Positions 17,370 to 26,992 of a stretch of DNA of 64,000 nucleotides are shown here, one piece after another. The stretch covers positions 77,634 to 141,633 of the forward strand of contig JAWKWB010000012.1 in assembly GCA_041397775.1 (NCBI GenBank), given 5' to 3'. A model generated the notes under the pieces. The model saw only the letters and a program-made list of their open reading frames with translations, was not told the DNA's origin and searched no databases. Position 1 is the first letter of the stretch, and each line of letters opens with the position of its first letter. The stretch is from Ga0077555 sp041397775 (lineage in GTDB: Bacteria > Pseudomonadota > Alphaproteobacteria > Rhizobiales > Hyphomicrobiaceae). The position numbers and the translations under genes were made by a program.

Positions 17370-17831
17370 TCAGGCCTTGCCTCCCGATCGCCTGGGCTTG
17401 CGCCCCTTCAAGAAAAGTTCGAAGGCCGTCAGCGTCGTTTCGGAGACATGATGCTCGATGCCTTCCGCATCGATCTCGGCCGCCTCGTGCGGGACGCCGA
17501 CGGCCACCAGAAGATCGACGACGACGCGATGCCTGGCGCGCACACGCTGCGCCATTGCCGTTCCCGCCTCGGTCAGGAAGACGCCGCGATAGGGGCGCGA
17601 ACTGGCGAGCCCTTCACGCTTGAGCCGCGCGACGGCCTTGGCGGCGGTCGGATGGGCAACCCCCAGGCGGCGGGCGATGTCGATCAGCCGCGCTTCGCCA
17701 TGCTCGCGGATCAGGTCGTCGATCAGCTCGGTATAGTCTTCCAGCAGGGCCTTGGACTGGGCGCTCCTGGCCTGCGAGAAGCGCTCGACCTCGGCGGGGG
17801 CATCGCTTTCCGGTTCGTTCTTGTCCGACAT
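17370..17831 (-). CDS. mntR: Manganese-responsive DtxR-family repressor MntR
   Basis: A 153-residue regulator. The N-terminal winged HTH (LIDIARRLGVAHPTAAKAVARL, about 49-70) is followed by the dimerisation/metal domain with the DtxR-type ligands in GVPHEAAEIDAEGIEHHVS. It is divergent from mntH across a region with two palindromes, so it very probably represses the transporter when Mn(II) is plentiful. A GGCGGAACGG ribosome binding site precedes the ATG. A 7-bp hairpin (17365-17371/17386-17392) overlaps its 3' end. Confidence 0.93.
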   Translation of the reverse strand: MSDKNEPESDAPAEVERFSQARSAQSKALLEDYTELIDDLIREHGEARLIDIARRLGVAHPTAAKAVARLKREGLASSRPYRGVFLTEAGTAMAQRVRARHRVVVDLLVAVGVPHEAAEIDAEGIEHHVSETTLTAFELFLKGRKPRRSGGKA

Positions 17832-17917
17832 CCGTTCCGCCTCGCCTCGGTCCTGGAGATCTCACTTCATCCGCGCACCGCCGAATCGACGTCGCTCCCG
17901 TTCATAACGCCATGACT

Positions 17918-17931
17918 GTAGCCAAAGCTAC
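17918..17931. promoter_or_regulatory. Candidate MntR operator 1
   Basis: GTAGC-CAAA-GCTAC is a perfect dyad in the mntR-mntH divergent region, 87 bases from the mntR start. A related sequence recurs at 18003-18022. Confidence 0.55.
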
Positions 17932-18002
17932 ACAATAGGCTTTCCTGGATCACATTGACCGTCTCGGAATATATATCGTTACTTTAGTGTCTGCTATTGC
18001 AA

Positions 18003-18022
18003 TTGTAGCCAAGGCTTCATAA
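18003..18022. promoter_or_regulatory. Candidate MntR operator 2
   Basis: TTGTAGCCAAGGCTTCATAA shares the GTAGCCAA.GCT core with operator 1 and is an imperfect dyad, 33 bases before the mntH start. A TTGACC box at 17955-17960 followed by AT-rich sequence lies between the two sites and is probably the mntH promoter, although the -10 hexamer is not clear. Confidence 0.5.
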
Positions 18023-18054
18023 TTTCAGCCGGTTCGTCCAACAGGAGATCCAGC

Positions 18055-19350
18055 GTGACAAGTAATTCGGCTGAAGGGTCATTGACGGCGCGCACGCGCC
18101 ATGGGGCCTCCGAGGCGCTGGCGGGCACGCGGAGCGGTCCCAGAACCGCGCTGCTTTTCGCCGGTCCCGCGATCATCGCCTCAATCGCGTACATGGATCC
18201 CGGCAACTACGCGACGAACATCCAGGCCGGCGCGGGCTATGGCTACAGCCTGCTCTGGGTGGTGCTGATGGCCAACCTGATCGCGATGCTGTTCCAGGCC
18301 CTCTCCGCAAAACTCGGCATCGTCACGGGCAGCAACCTCGCCGAGCTGTGCCGCGACAATTATTCCAAACCCGTCGTATGGGGGATGTGGGTCGTCAGCG
18401 AAATCGCGGCGATGGCGACGGATCTGGCGGAGTTCCTCGGCGGCGCCATCGGCCTGTCCCTGCTGTTCGACATGCCGCTGCTGGCGGGCATGGGTGTTAC
18501 CGCGATCGTGACCTATGGCATCCTCGTCATGGATGCGCGCGGTTTCCGGCCGATGGAACTGGTCATCACCGGATTCGTCGCCCTGATCGGCCTGTGCTAC
18601 CTCGTCGAAGTATTCATCGCGTCGCTGGCGTGGGGCGAGATCGCCAAGGGCCTGGTGACGCCGCGCATCGCGGACTCCAATGCGCTCACCATCGCGGTCG
18701 GCGTCATCGGCGCCACGGTCATGCCGCACGCGATCTACCTCCACTCGGCCCTGACACAGGGCCGCATCAGCGTGCGCAACGAGGCCGAACGCCGCCGCCT
18801 GCTGAAATTCTCCAACATCGAGGTGATGCTGGCGCTGGCCGTGGCCGGGCTCATCAACATGGCGATGGTGATCATGGCCGCCAACGCCTTCCATGCCGGA
18901 CACAAGGACGTCGCGGAGCTGGAGACCGCCTATCGCCTGCTCACGCCCCTGCTCGGCGGCGCGGCAGCCTCGGCATTCCTCATTTCGCTGATCGCGTCGG
19001 GCGTCTCGAGTTCGGTGGTAGGCACGATGGCCGGCCAGGTGATCATGCAGGGCTTCGTCAACTTCCGCATTCCCATCTGGCTGCGGCGCCTCATCACGAT
19101 GGCGCCTGCGTTCATCGTCGTGGCCATCGGCGTGAACGCGACGCAGGCGCTGGTCTTGAGCCAGGTCGTCCTCAGCCTCGCCCTGCCCCTGCCAATGATC
19201 GCGACCGTCTACTTCACCAGCCGTCGCGACATCATGGGCGAGTACGTGAACAGCCGGCCGATACGCTGGCTTGCGATCATGGGAGCGTTCATCGTCTTGT
19301 CGCTGAACATCGTGCTGCTGCTGCAGACGGCCGGCGTTTCAATCCTGTGA
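18055..19350 (+). CDS. mntH: Nramp-family Mn(II) transporter MntH
   Basis: A 431-residue proton-coupled divalent metal importer of the inner membrane with about eleven helices. The two metal-site motifs are intact: DPGN at 48-51 and MPH at 223-225. The start is a GTG with GGAG upstream. Divergence from mntR and the two operator-like dyads identify manganese as the likely physiological metal. A short-chain dehydrogenase gene follows by eight bases and may be co-transcribed. Confidence 0.95.
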   Translation: MTSNSAEGSLTARTRHGASEALAGTRSGPRTALLFAGPAIIASIAYMDPGNYATNIQAGAGYGYSLLWVVLMANLIAMLFQALSAKLGIVTGSNLAELCRDNYSKPVVWGMWVVSEIAAMATDLAEFLGGAIGLSLLFDMPLLAGMGVTAIVTYGILVMDARGFRPMELVITGFVALIGLCYLVEVFIASLAWGEIAKGLVTPRIADSNALTIAVGVIGATVMPHAIYLHSALTQGRISVRNEAERRRLLKFSNIEVMLALAVAGLINMAMVIMAANAFHAGHKDVAELETAYRLLTPLLGGAAASAFLISLIASGVSSSVVGTMAGQVIMQGFVNFRIPIWLRRLITMAPAFIVVAIGVNATQALVLSQVVLSLALPLPMIATVYFTSRRDIMGEYVNSRPIRWLAIMGAFIVLSLNIVLLLQTAGVSIL

Positions 19351-19358
19351 GGGGCACC

Positions 19359-20072
<714 letters not shown>

Positions 20073-20275
20073 GCCGCGATCGACCGTAAGGCCCCGTTCC
20101 GTTGCCGGCCGTGCCGGCGGGATATCCGCAAAACACCCGAACGAGGGTGCTTTTGAAAAATTGTGCGCCGCGCGTACTGACCGTGGCGCAAAACTGCTTT
20201 AACATCGATGCATTCATACGAAGCGCCTCACGACATTTGGCGTCCAAGGAGTTCGATAGCGGGAGGGAAATTGCG

Positions 20276-21052
20276 ATGGCGTTCTGGTCGCGTAAAGGGC
20301 CGCCGGGTGATTCCGGCGATGGATCACCACATGAGCCGCGCGCTGCGGTATCGGGGCAAACCGCCAGCGAACCACGGGCCGCGGCGCCGCCGCGACAGCC
20401 AGCCGCCGATCCGCCGCCGGCCGCAGTACAAGCTCCCGGTCCCCAAGTTGCCGCGCCGGCAGCGACCGCTCCATCGCAACAGGCAATGCCAGCAGCGACC
20501 GCTTCATCTGCTCCCGCGCCAGAGCCCGCACCGGCTGCAACGCCCGTCAGGTCGAACCGCACGGAAGCGGAGGCGCTCGGCAAGGTGATGGCCATTCTGC
20601 TGCGCTCGCCACAGCATCGCAATTTCACGCTCGGCGACGTGGACAGTCGCATCGTGCCGGCATTGCAGCGCGGGCAGTTCGCCATCGCGGAGGCAAACCC
20701 TGCGGCCAATCCGGCCGGTGGCGGGAACACGGCGATGCCGGTCGGGCTGGTGCTCTGGGCCGAAGTCTCGCAGGCCGTCTCGGAGCGGCTGGCTGCCACG
20801 CCGGAGAAGCCGATCGTGCTGGCTGCCGACGAGTGGCGGTCCGGCGACAACGTCTGGATCGTGGAAGCCGCCGGCAGCCGCGAGGTCATCGCGGCGCTGC
20901 TGGGGCGCCTGCAGTCGGCGAACTTCAAGGGTCGCGCACTGCACATGCGCGTGCGCAATCGCGAGGGCCGGGCCGCCATCGCCACGTTCAACACGCCACC
21001 GCAGACGCCGCCCCCCGCGACAGGCACGCCTCCCAGCGACACGCTGACCTGA
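20276..21052 (+). CDS. HlyC-like (RTX toxin-activating) lysine acyltransferase homologue, orphan
   Basis: 258 residues. Residues 1-98 are a Pro/Ala-rich low-complexity tail, and 99-240 align with HlyC, the ACP-dependent enzyme that acylates lysines of RTX toxins. The SPLHRNW active-site segment of HlyC appears as SPQHRNF with Ser111 and His114 kept. The position of HlyC Asp92 is Glu197 in this protein (WIVE for WFID). No RTX toxin or type I secretion gene lies within the window. GGGAGGG precedes the ATG. It may acylate another protein. The call rests on alignment by eye. Confidence 0.72.
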   Translation: MAFWSRKGPPGDSGDGSPHEPRAAVSGQTASEPRAAAPPRQPAADPPPAAVQAPGPQVAAPAATAPSQQAMPAATASSAPAPEPAPAATPVRSNRTEAEALGKVMAILLRSPQHRNFTLGDVDSRIVPALQRGQFAIAEANPAANPAGGGNTAMPVGLVLWAEVSQAVSERLAATPEKPIVLAADEWRSGDNVWIVEAAGSREVIAALLGRLQSANFKGRALHMRVRNREGRAAIATFNTPPQTPPPATGTPPSDTLT

Positions 21053-21216
21053 TCAGCGAGCACGGTCGCGGCGCGACAGCCTCATGGCGGACCCCCTGTA
21101 CCAGGAGGGGCGCCGCCTGGTGTCGCGCCTGGTTGCGCGGGCAGGTGCCTTGTCGCATGATGCGACACAATAACGAGGCATCCGCCGCGACAAGCAGCAA
21201 TCGAGGACACGCGCCG

Positions 21217-21651
21217 ATGACGACGTCTGGTACGCCACCGTTTGCATTCGACGATCTGACGGTGGGGCAAAGCGCATCCTACGAGCGCACCGTCACGGAG
21301 GGCGACATCGCTACCTTCGCCGAGGTCACGGGCGACAAGAACCCCGTGCACCTCGATGCCGACTATGCCTCCAAGACCATGTTCAAGGAGCGCATCGCGC
21401 ACGGCATGCTGACGGCCGGCTACATCTCCGCCGTGTTCGGCACCCAGTTGCCGGGCCCGGGCGCCATCTACATTTCGCAGACGCTCAACTTCAAGGCGCC
21501 GGTGCGCATCGGCGACAGCGTCACGACCACAGTGACGGTGGCCGAACTCATCCCGGCCAAGAAGCGCGCGCGGTTCACGTGCGTGAGCAGCGTCAACGGC
21601 CGCGCCGTGCTGGAAGGCGAGGCGACCCTGATGGTTCCCGGCCGGAAGTAG
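21217..21651 (+). CDS. MaoC-family (R)-specific enoyl-CoA hydratase, PhaJ type
   Basis: A 144-residue single hot-dog domain. The hydratase-2 motif DKNPVHLDADYA supplies the catalytic Asp and His, and HGML follows as in PhaJ-type enzymes. These enzymes hydrate trans-2-enoyl-CoA to (R)-3-hydroxyacyl-CoA, often feeding polyhydroxyalkanoate synthesis. The start with GAGG upstream is preferred over a longer in-frame ORF. No PHA synthase is present nearby. Confidence 0.87.
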   Translation: MTTSGTPPFAFDDLTVGQSASYERTVTEGDIATFAEVTGDKNPVHLDADYASKTMFKERIAHGMLTAGYISAVFGTQLPGPGAIYISQTLNFKAPVRIGDSVTTTVTVAELIPAKKRARFTCVSSVNGRAVLEGEATLMVPGRK

Positions 21652-21750
21652 AGGCTCCCTTCCAACGGCTGAATTTCCAGATATACGTGGGCCCGCGCCC
21701 GGTCCGGCGCGCCTCGTCGAAGCCTGAAACCTATAACGCGAACACGTCCC

Positions 21751-22701
21751 ATGCATGTCTTCCACGGTTTCCAGCACGTGCCCGGCGAGCTGCGCGGGGC
21801 AGCGCTGGCCATTGGTAACTTCGACGGAGTGCATCGGGGCCATCAGGCGCTGATCGCCCGCGCGAAGGACCGTGCCCAGGCGCACAGCCGGCAGGGCCGG
21901 ACGCGGCTCGCCGGCGTCATCGTGTTCGAGCCGCATCCGCGCGAGCACTTCCATCCGGACCGGCCGCACTTCCGCCTGACCTCGCTGGAACAGAAGATCG
22001 CGCTGTTCGAGCAGTACGGCCTGGACCTCGTGGTGGTGCTGCCCTTCGACGCCGCGCTGGCCGAGATGACGGCGGAGGCCTTCATCGAGCAGGTTCTGGT
22101 CACGGGACTTGGCGTGCGCCACGTGGTGATCGGCTACGATTTCTTCTTCGGGCACGGCCGAGGCGGCAGCGCGCAACTGATGCAGAAGGCTGGCGCCGAC
22201 ATGGGCTTCGGCGTGAGCGTCATCGCGCCCGTGGCGGAGGGCGGCGAGGTCGTATCGTCGAGCGCCATCCGCGCGGAGATCGCGCAGGGCGACGTGAAGG
22301 GCGCGGCGGAAATGCTCGGGCACTTCTGGACCGTCACGAGCGAGGTCGTGGGCGGTTTCAAGAAGGGCACGGGGATGGGTTACCCGACCGCCAACATGCA
22401 AATGCGCGCGGGCACGACGCTGGCGCACGGCATCTACGCGACCTTCGTGACGGTCGACGGCACACGCTACGAGGGTGCCGCCTATCACGGCACACGGCCG
22501 ACGCTCGACAACGGCCCGCCGGTGCTGGAGGTCTTCCTGATCGACTTCCATGGCGATCTCTACGGCCACAAGATCGAGATCGCGTTCGTGGACTTCATTC
22601 GCGGCGACAAGCGCTTCGACAGCCTCGAGGCGCTCATCGTGCAGATCGGCGAAGACTGCAAGCAGGCCCGCCGGATCCTCGCGAAGCTGCCGAAAGCGTG
22701 A
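21751..22701 (+). CDS. ribF: Bifunctional riboflavin kinase/FAD synthetase
   Basis: A 316-residue RibF that makes FMN from riboflavin and then FAD. The N-terminal nucleotidyltransferase domain has NFDGVHRGH at 23-31, and the C-terminal kinase domain contains GYPTANM and the HGTRPT motif. No FMN riboswitch is visible in the 99 bases upstream. It precedes ileS, a gene order common in alphaproteobacteria, although here palindromic repeats separate the two. Confidence 0.95.
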   Translation: MHVFHGFQHVPGELRGAALAIGNFDGVHRGHQALIARAKDRAQAHSRQGRTRLAGVIVFEPHPREHFHPDRPHFRLTSLEQKIALFEQYGLDLVVVLPFDAALAEMTAEAFIEQVLVTGLGVRHVVIGYDFFFGHGRGGSAQLMQKAGADMGFGVSVIAPVAEGGEVVSSSAIRAEIAQGDVKGAAEMLGHFWTVTSEVVGGFKKGTGMGYPTANMQMRAGTTLAHGIYATFVTVDGTRYEGAAYHGTRPTLDNGPPVLEVFLIDFHGDLYGHKIEIAFVDFIRGDKRFDSLEALIVQIGEDCKQARRILAKLPKA

Positions 22702-22730
22702 CGGGCGGCAGCGCGCGGGGACTGCTCGGG

Positions 22731-22809
22731 CTAGTGTAGCGCATCTGACGTTTGGTACCCACTTTCAGCTGGGACCGTAACCAAACGTCAGATGCAAAAG
22801 CTACACTAG
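22731..22809. repeat. Long palindromic repeat 1 (CTAGTGTAG...CTACACTAG)
   Basis: CTAGTGTAG (22731-22739) and the adjacent CATCTGACGTTTGGT (22742-22756) pair with ACCAAACGTCAGATG (22780-22794) and CTACACTAG (22801-22809). This makes a 79-bp hairpin with about 24 paired bases. It stands in tandem with a second element of the same design and the same CTAGTGT ends. Confidence 0.75.
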
Positions 22810-22821
22810 AATCATATAGTT

Positions 22822-22900
22822 GCTAGTGTTCCTTCTGGCTCCGACACTTGGTCCAGAGGCCGATGCACGGGGAACCAAGTGTCGGAGCCGGAACACTAGC
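22822..22900. repeat. Long palindromic repeat 2 (GCTAGTGTTCC...GGAACACTAGC)
   Basis: GCTAGTGTTCC (22822-22832) and GGCTCCGACACTTGGT (22837-22852) pair with ACCAAGTGTCGGAGCC (22874-22889) and GGAACACTAGC (22890-22900). The hairpin spans 79 bp with about 27 paired bases. Its internal sequence differs from repeat 1 while the terminal CTAGTGT/ACACTAG is shared, which suggests a palindromic repeat family rather than a simple duplication. Confidence 0.75.
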
Positions 22901-23252
22901 CGATCATGGTTGGCCCCATGCAATCCCCAACGGGACGGATCGACCACTGAACGACGTTTCGAATTAATTTTGAACCGCGATCAATCTCCACACCCTGACG
23001 ATACCGTGACCGGCCGGGCGGCTGCCGGCGGGCCCTTTCCGGCCTCGATCCGCGGCCGTTGCGAGCGGGCATCCACCTACTTCCCTGTTGAATTGGCCGG
23101 GGCGCGCTCTTAAAAGCCCAATTCATGCACCTATCGCACCAAATACGATCCGGGCGAATTCGGTAGCCGGTGCCGCCTTGGCGCCGGCTCGAAGCTCTGC
23201 ACGACCCGCCGCAGCCGCGGCCTACCCACACACGAATTGCGATTTGTCCGCC
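22901..23252. other. Leader region before ileS
   Basis: 352 bp without a supported gene; the ileS frame is open through part of it but lacks coding character. No T-box structure or other riboswitch was recognised. The ileS promoter presumably lies here. Confidence 0.35.
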
Positions 23253-26200
23253 ATGAACGACAAGACACCGGCCGGCCGCGACTGGGGCCAGACCCTGTTC
23301 CTGCCGAAGACCGATTTCCCCATGCGCGCCGGCCTGCCCCAGATGGAGCCCAAGCTCATCGAGCGCTGGCAGCGCATCGACCTCTATTCCAAGCTTCGCG
23401 CAGAGGCCAAGGGCCGCGCCCGGTTCACGCTGCACGACGGCCCGCCCTACGCCAACGGCAACATTCACATCGGGCATGCGCTGAACAAGATCCTGAAGGA
23501 TCTCGTCACGCGCAGCCAGCAGATGCTGGGCTTCGACTCGAACTACGTGCCGGGCTGGGACTGCCACGGCCTCCCGATCGAATGGAAGATCGAGGAGGAG
23601 TACATGGCCAAGGGCAAGGCGAAACCGAACCTCAAGGACCCCGCGGCGATGAAGGCGTTCCGCGCGGAGTGCCGCGCCTTCGCCGAGCATTGGATGGGTG
23701 TGCAGTCGGCGGAGTTCCAGCGGCTCGGCGTGGAGGGCGACTGGAAGCATCCCTACACGACCATGACCTATCCGGCCGAGGCGCAGATCGCGCGCGAACT
23801 GATGAAGTTCGCCGCGCCCGGCCGCGAGCTGCTCTATCGCGGCTCGAAGCCCGTGATGTGGTCGGTCGTCGAGAAAACCGCCCTGGCCGAGGCCGAGGTC
23901 GAGTACCAGGACTACCAGTCCGACATGGTCTGGGTGAAGTTTCCGATTGTTGACACGATGGGGGTCGGGACTGCTGCGGACCAAGGTGAAGCGCGCGCGA
24001 ATGCGCTGATGGATGCGTCTGTCGTCATCTGGACGACGACGCCTTGGACGATCCCTGGCAATCGGGCCATCTGCTTCAATTCCAAGCTCGCGTACGGCCT
24101 CTACGAGGTGACAAGGGCGCCCGCGGACAACTGGGCGAAGGTCGGAGAAAAATACATCCTGGCCGACAAGCTCGCCGCCGAGGTCATGAAGGCCGGCAAG
24201 GTCGAGAGCTACGAGCGACTTGCGGCCGTGTCGGCGCAAGAAGTCGCCTTCACGAAATGCGCTCACCCCCTGCGCAATGCCGGCCTGGGCGGCTACCAGT
24301 TTCCCGTCCCCCTCCTCGACGGCGACCACGTGACGGACGACGCCGGCACGGGCTTCGTGCACACGGCTCCCGGCCATGGCCGCGAGGACTTCGACATCTG
24401 GATGTCCTCGACGCGCAAGTTGCAGGGCATGGGCATCTCGCCCGAGATCCCCTACACGGTCGACGAGAACGGCGCCTTCACCAAGGACGCGCCGGGCTTC
24501 GAAGGCGAGCGCGTCATCACCGACAAGGGCGAGAAGGGCCGCGCCAACGACGCCGTCATCAAGGCGCTGGCTGGGGCCGGCATGATGGTCGCGCGCGGAC
24601 GCCTCAAGCACCAGTATCCGCATTCCTGGCGCTCCAAGAAGCCGGTGATCTTCCGCAACACGCCGCAGTGGTTCATCCACATGGACAAGGCGGCGCAGTC
24701 ACTCGGCGGCAAGACGCTACGCGAGGTGTCGCTGCAGTCCATCCGCGACACCGAATGGGTGCCGGCGTCGGGCGAAAACCGCATCACCGGCATGATCGAA
24801 GCCAAGCCCGACTGGGTGATCTCGCGCCAGCGCGCCTGGGGCGTGCCGATCACCGTGTTCGTGCGGAAGGGCACCAACGAGGTACTGGTGGACGACAAGG
24901 TCAACCAGCGCATCTACGACGCCATGTACGCGGAGGGGGCCGACGCCTGGTTCTCCGACACGGACGGCGCGCGCTTCCTGAAGCCCGATCACGATCCGGC
25001 CCAGTTCGAGAAGGTCAACGACGTTCTCGACGTGTGGTTCGATTCCGGCTCCACGCATACTTACGTGCTGGAAGACGCCGTGCACTTCCCGGGGCTCGCC
25101 GGGTTCAAGCGCATCGTCGACGGGGGACGCGACCGGGTCATGTACCTGGAAGGCTCCGACCAGCACCGCGGCTGGTTCCATTCCTCGCTGATCGAAAGCT
25201 CCGGCACGCGCGGGCGCGCGCCCTACGACGTGGTGCTGACGCACGGCTTCTGCCTCGACGAGAAGGGGCAGAAGATGTCGAAATCGGTCGGCAACGTGAC
25301 GGCGCCGCAGGACGTCATCGCGAAGTCGGGCGCGGACATTCTGCGGCTGTGGGTCGCCTCGTCGGACTATTCGGACGACCTGCGCATCGGCCCCGAGATC
25401 CTCAAGACGTTCTCGGACAACTACCGCAAGATCCGCAACACGCTGCGCTGGATGCTGGGAACGCTGGCGCACTATGCTCCTCTTGCGCCTTCGGATGCCC
25501 ACTCTTCAGTGGCGCCTTCGGGTGCCCACATGGCACCCGGCGCAGCATCCGGCGCGGTTCAAGCGAAGGACATGCCCGAGCTGGAGCGCCTGATGCTGCA
25601 CCGGCTCGCCGAGCTCGACGGCATCGTGCGCAAGGCTTACGCGGAATACGACTACAAGCGGGTGGTGGCGCAGCTCTCGCAGTTCATGAATACCGAGCTG
25701 TCGGCGTTCTACTTCGACATCCGCAAGGACGCGCTCTATTGCGAGGCGCCATCCTCGGCCAAGCGGCTTGCCGCGCTGACCTGCGTCGAGCACATCTTCC
25801 GGCACGTCACGATCTGGCTGGCGCCGATCCTGTCGTTCACGGCGGAGGAAGCGTGGCTGGCACGGTACGGCAACGACGACACGCGGTCGGTGCACCTGGA
25901 AGTGTTCCCCACGATCCCGCAGGACTGGCGGGCGGAGGGCGAACTCGTCGACAACTGGGAGGTCTACCGCGACGTTCGCCGCGTCGTCACGGGAGCACTC
26001 GAGATCGAGCGGGCCGCGAAGCGGATCGGCTCGAGCCTCGAGGCGGCACCCGTCATCTACGTCGCCAATCTCGCCATGCTGAAATCGTTCGAGACCGCCT
26101 CGATCGACTTCGCGGAACTTTGCATCACGTCGGCCGCCACCCTTGCAGCAGGCGATGGTCCGGCTGACGCCTTCCGCTTGCCCGACGTTGCCGGCATCGC

Positions 26201-26342
26201 CGTGGTGCCCAAGCCTGCCGAGGGCACCCGGTGTGCGCGCTCCTGGCGGTTCACGACCGACGTCGGATCGGACCCCGCCTATCCCGAGCTGTCGGCGCGC
26301 GATGCGGCGGCGATGCGGGAGATCGACGGACGCAAGGCTTGA
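23253..26342 (+). CDS. ileS: Isoleucyl-tRNA synthetase
   Basis: A 1029-residue class I synthetase that charges tRNA-Ile. The HIGH motif (ANGNIHIGHALNK) and KMSKS (GQKMSKSVGN) are intact, with the CP1 editing domain between them. Residues after GTLAHYAPL carry an unusual low-complexity insert made of two 9-residue units (APSDAHSSV/APSGAHMAP) encoded by a 27-bp in-frame tandem repeat at 25485-25538. The start MNDKTPAGRDW is chosen by family N-termini; there is no clear ribosome binding site, and the ORF runs 55 codons further up. It is followed at 12 bases by lspA. Confidence 0.96.
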   Translation: MNDKTPAGRDWGQTLFLPKTDFPMRAGLPQMEPKLIERWQRIDLYSKLRAEAKGRARFTLHDGPPYANGNIHIGHALNKILKDLVTRSQQMLGFDSNYVPGWDCHGLPIEWKIEEEYMAKGKAKPNLKDPAAMKAFRAECRAFAEHWMGVQSAEFQRLGVEGDWKHPYTTMTYPAEAQIARELMKFAAPGRELLYRGSKPVMWSVVEKTALAEAEVEYQDYQSDMVWVKFPIVDTMGVGTAADQGEARANALMDASVVIWTTTPWTIPGNRAICFNSKLAYGLYEVTRAPADNWAKVGEKYILADKLAAEVMKAGKVESYERLAAVSAQEVAFTKCAHPLRNAGLGGYQFPVPLLDGDHVTDDAGTGFVHTAPGHGREDFDIWMSSTRKLQGMGISPEIPYTVDENGAFTKDAPGFEGERVITDKGEKGRANDAVIKALAGAGMMVARGRLKHQYPHSWRSKKPVIFRNTPQWFIHMDKAAQSLGGKTLREVSLQSIRDTEWVPASGENRITGMIEAKPDWVISRQRAWGVPITVFVRKGTNEVLVDDKVNQRIYDAMYAEGADAWFSDTDGARFLKPDHDPAQFEKVNDVLDVWFDSGSTHTYVLEDAVHFPGLAGFKRIVDGGRDRVMYLEGSDQHRGWFHSSLIESSGTRGRAPYDVVLTHGFCLDEKGQKMSKSVGNVTAPQDVIAKSGADILRLWVASSDYSDDLRIGPEILKTFSDNYRKIRNTLRWMLGTLAHYAPLAPSDAHSSVAPSGAHMAPGAASGAVQAKDMPELERLMLHRLAELDGIVRKAYAEYDYKRVVAQLSQFMNTELSAFYFDIRKDALYCEAPSSAKRLAALTCVEHIFRHVTIWLAPILSFTAEEAWLARYGNDDTRSVHLEVFPTIPQDWRAEGELVDNWEVYRDVRRVVTGALEIERAAKRIGSSLEAAPVIYVANLAMLKSFETASIDFAELCITSAATLAAGDGPADAFRLPDVAGIAVVPKPAEGTRCARSWRFTTDVGSDPAYPELSARDAAAMREIDGRKA

Positions 26343-26354
26343 GCGAGGCACCTC

Positions 26355-26861
26355 TTGAGCGAAAATGAACGCGGCAGCTGGGTCTGGGGGCCTTACTCGC
26401 GCCTGTGCGCCCTGGTCGTGATCGCGACCTTCGTGCTCGACCAGTCGCACAAGGCGTGGATGGTCGGCGTCTATCGCATCAAGGAGCGTGGGCGGGTCGA
26501 GATCCTGCCCTTCCTCGACTACGTGTTCGTGCTCAACAAGGGGATCAGCTACGGCCTGTTGACCTCCAACGGGCAGTGGCTGCTGGCAGGGTTCGCCGTG
26601 CTGACGGCGATTGCGCTGTGGGCATGGGTTGCACGCTCGGGTGGTAATGCGCTGCTGGCGGCCAGCCTGGGACTCATTATCGGCGGTGCGCTCGGCAACG
26701 CCCTCGACCGCGTCATACACGGTGGCGTCGTCGATTATGTCTCACTGCATGCCTTCGGGTTCTACTGGTACATTTTCAACATCGCAGATGTTGCGATCGT
26801 TGCGGGGGTATTGGGCCTCTTGTATGAGTCGTGGATGCCGAGTCGTAGCGGCCGGCAGTAA
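26355..26861 (+). CDS. lspA: Lipoprotein signal peptidase
   Basis: A 168-residue signal peptidase II with four membrane helices that cleaves prolipoproteins after diacylation of the lipobox cysteine. The catalytic aspartates are Asp127 (GGVVDYV) and Asp145 (FNIAD); the GNALDR motif precedes them. The start is a TTG with GAGG eight bases upstream, 12 bases after ileS. A predicted lipoprotein gene follows at 26993. Confidence 0.95.
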   Translation: MSENERGSWVWGPYSRLCALVVIATFVLDQSHKAWMVGVYRIKERGRVEILPFLDYVFVLNKGISYGLLTSNGQWLLAGFAVLTAIALWAWVARSGGNALLAASLGLIIGGALGNALDRVIHGGVVDYVSLHAFGFYWYIFNIADVAIVAGVLGLLYESWMPSRSGRQ

Positions 26862-26992
26862 CGTGTGGCGTCGTGGCCGGGCGGTTTGCACCGTGATCTG
26901 GCCATGCGGGCACGGAACCGCCGCAATTTCAGGCGAGACGACAAGGCGTATGTGTCGCGTAGCACGCGCGCAGCAGGACAGGCAGGACGAGC

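Noticed and set aside
20102..20275. 58-codon upstream extension of the HlyC-like gene
   Set aside because: No ribosome binding site and no homologous character; GGGAGGG precedes the internal ATG.
21652..21750. FMN riboswitch before ribF
   Set aside because: The 99-base gap is too short and shows none of the conserved riboswitch core.
22901..23252. T-box leader before ileS
   Set aside because: No T-box sequence or terminator/antiterminator pair; T-boxes are not expected in alphaproteobacteria.
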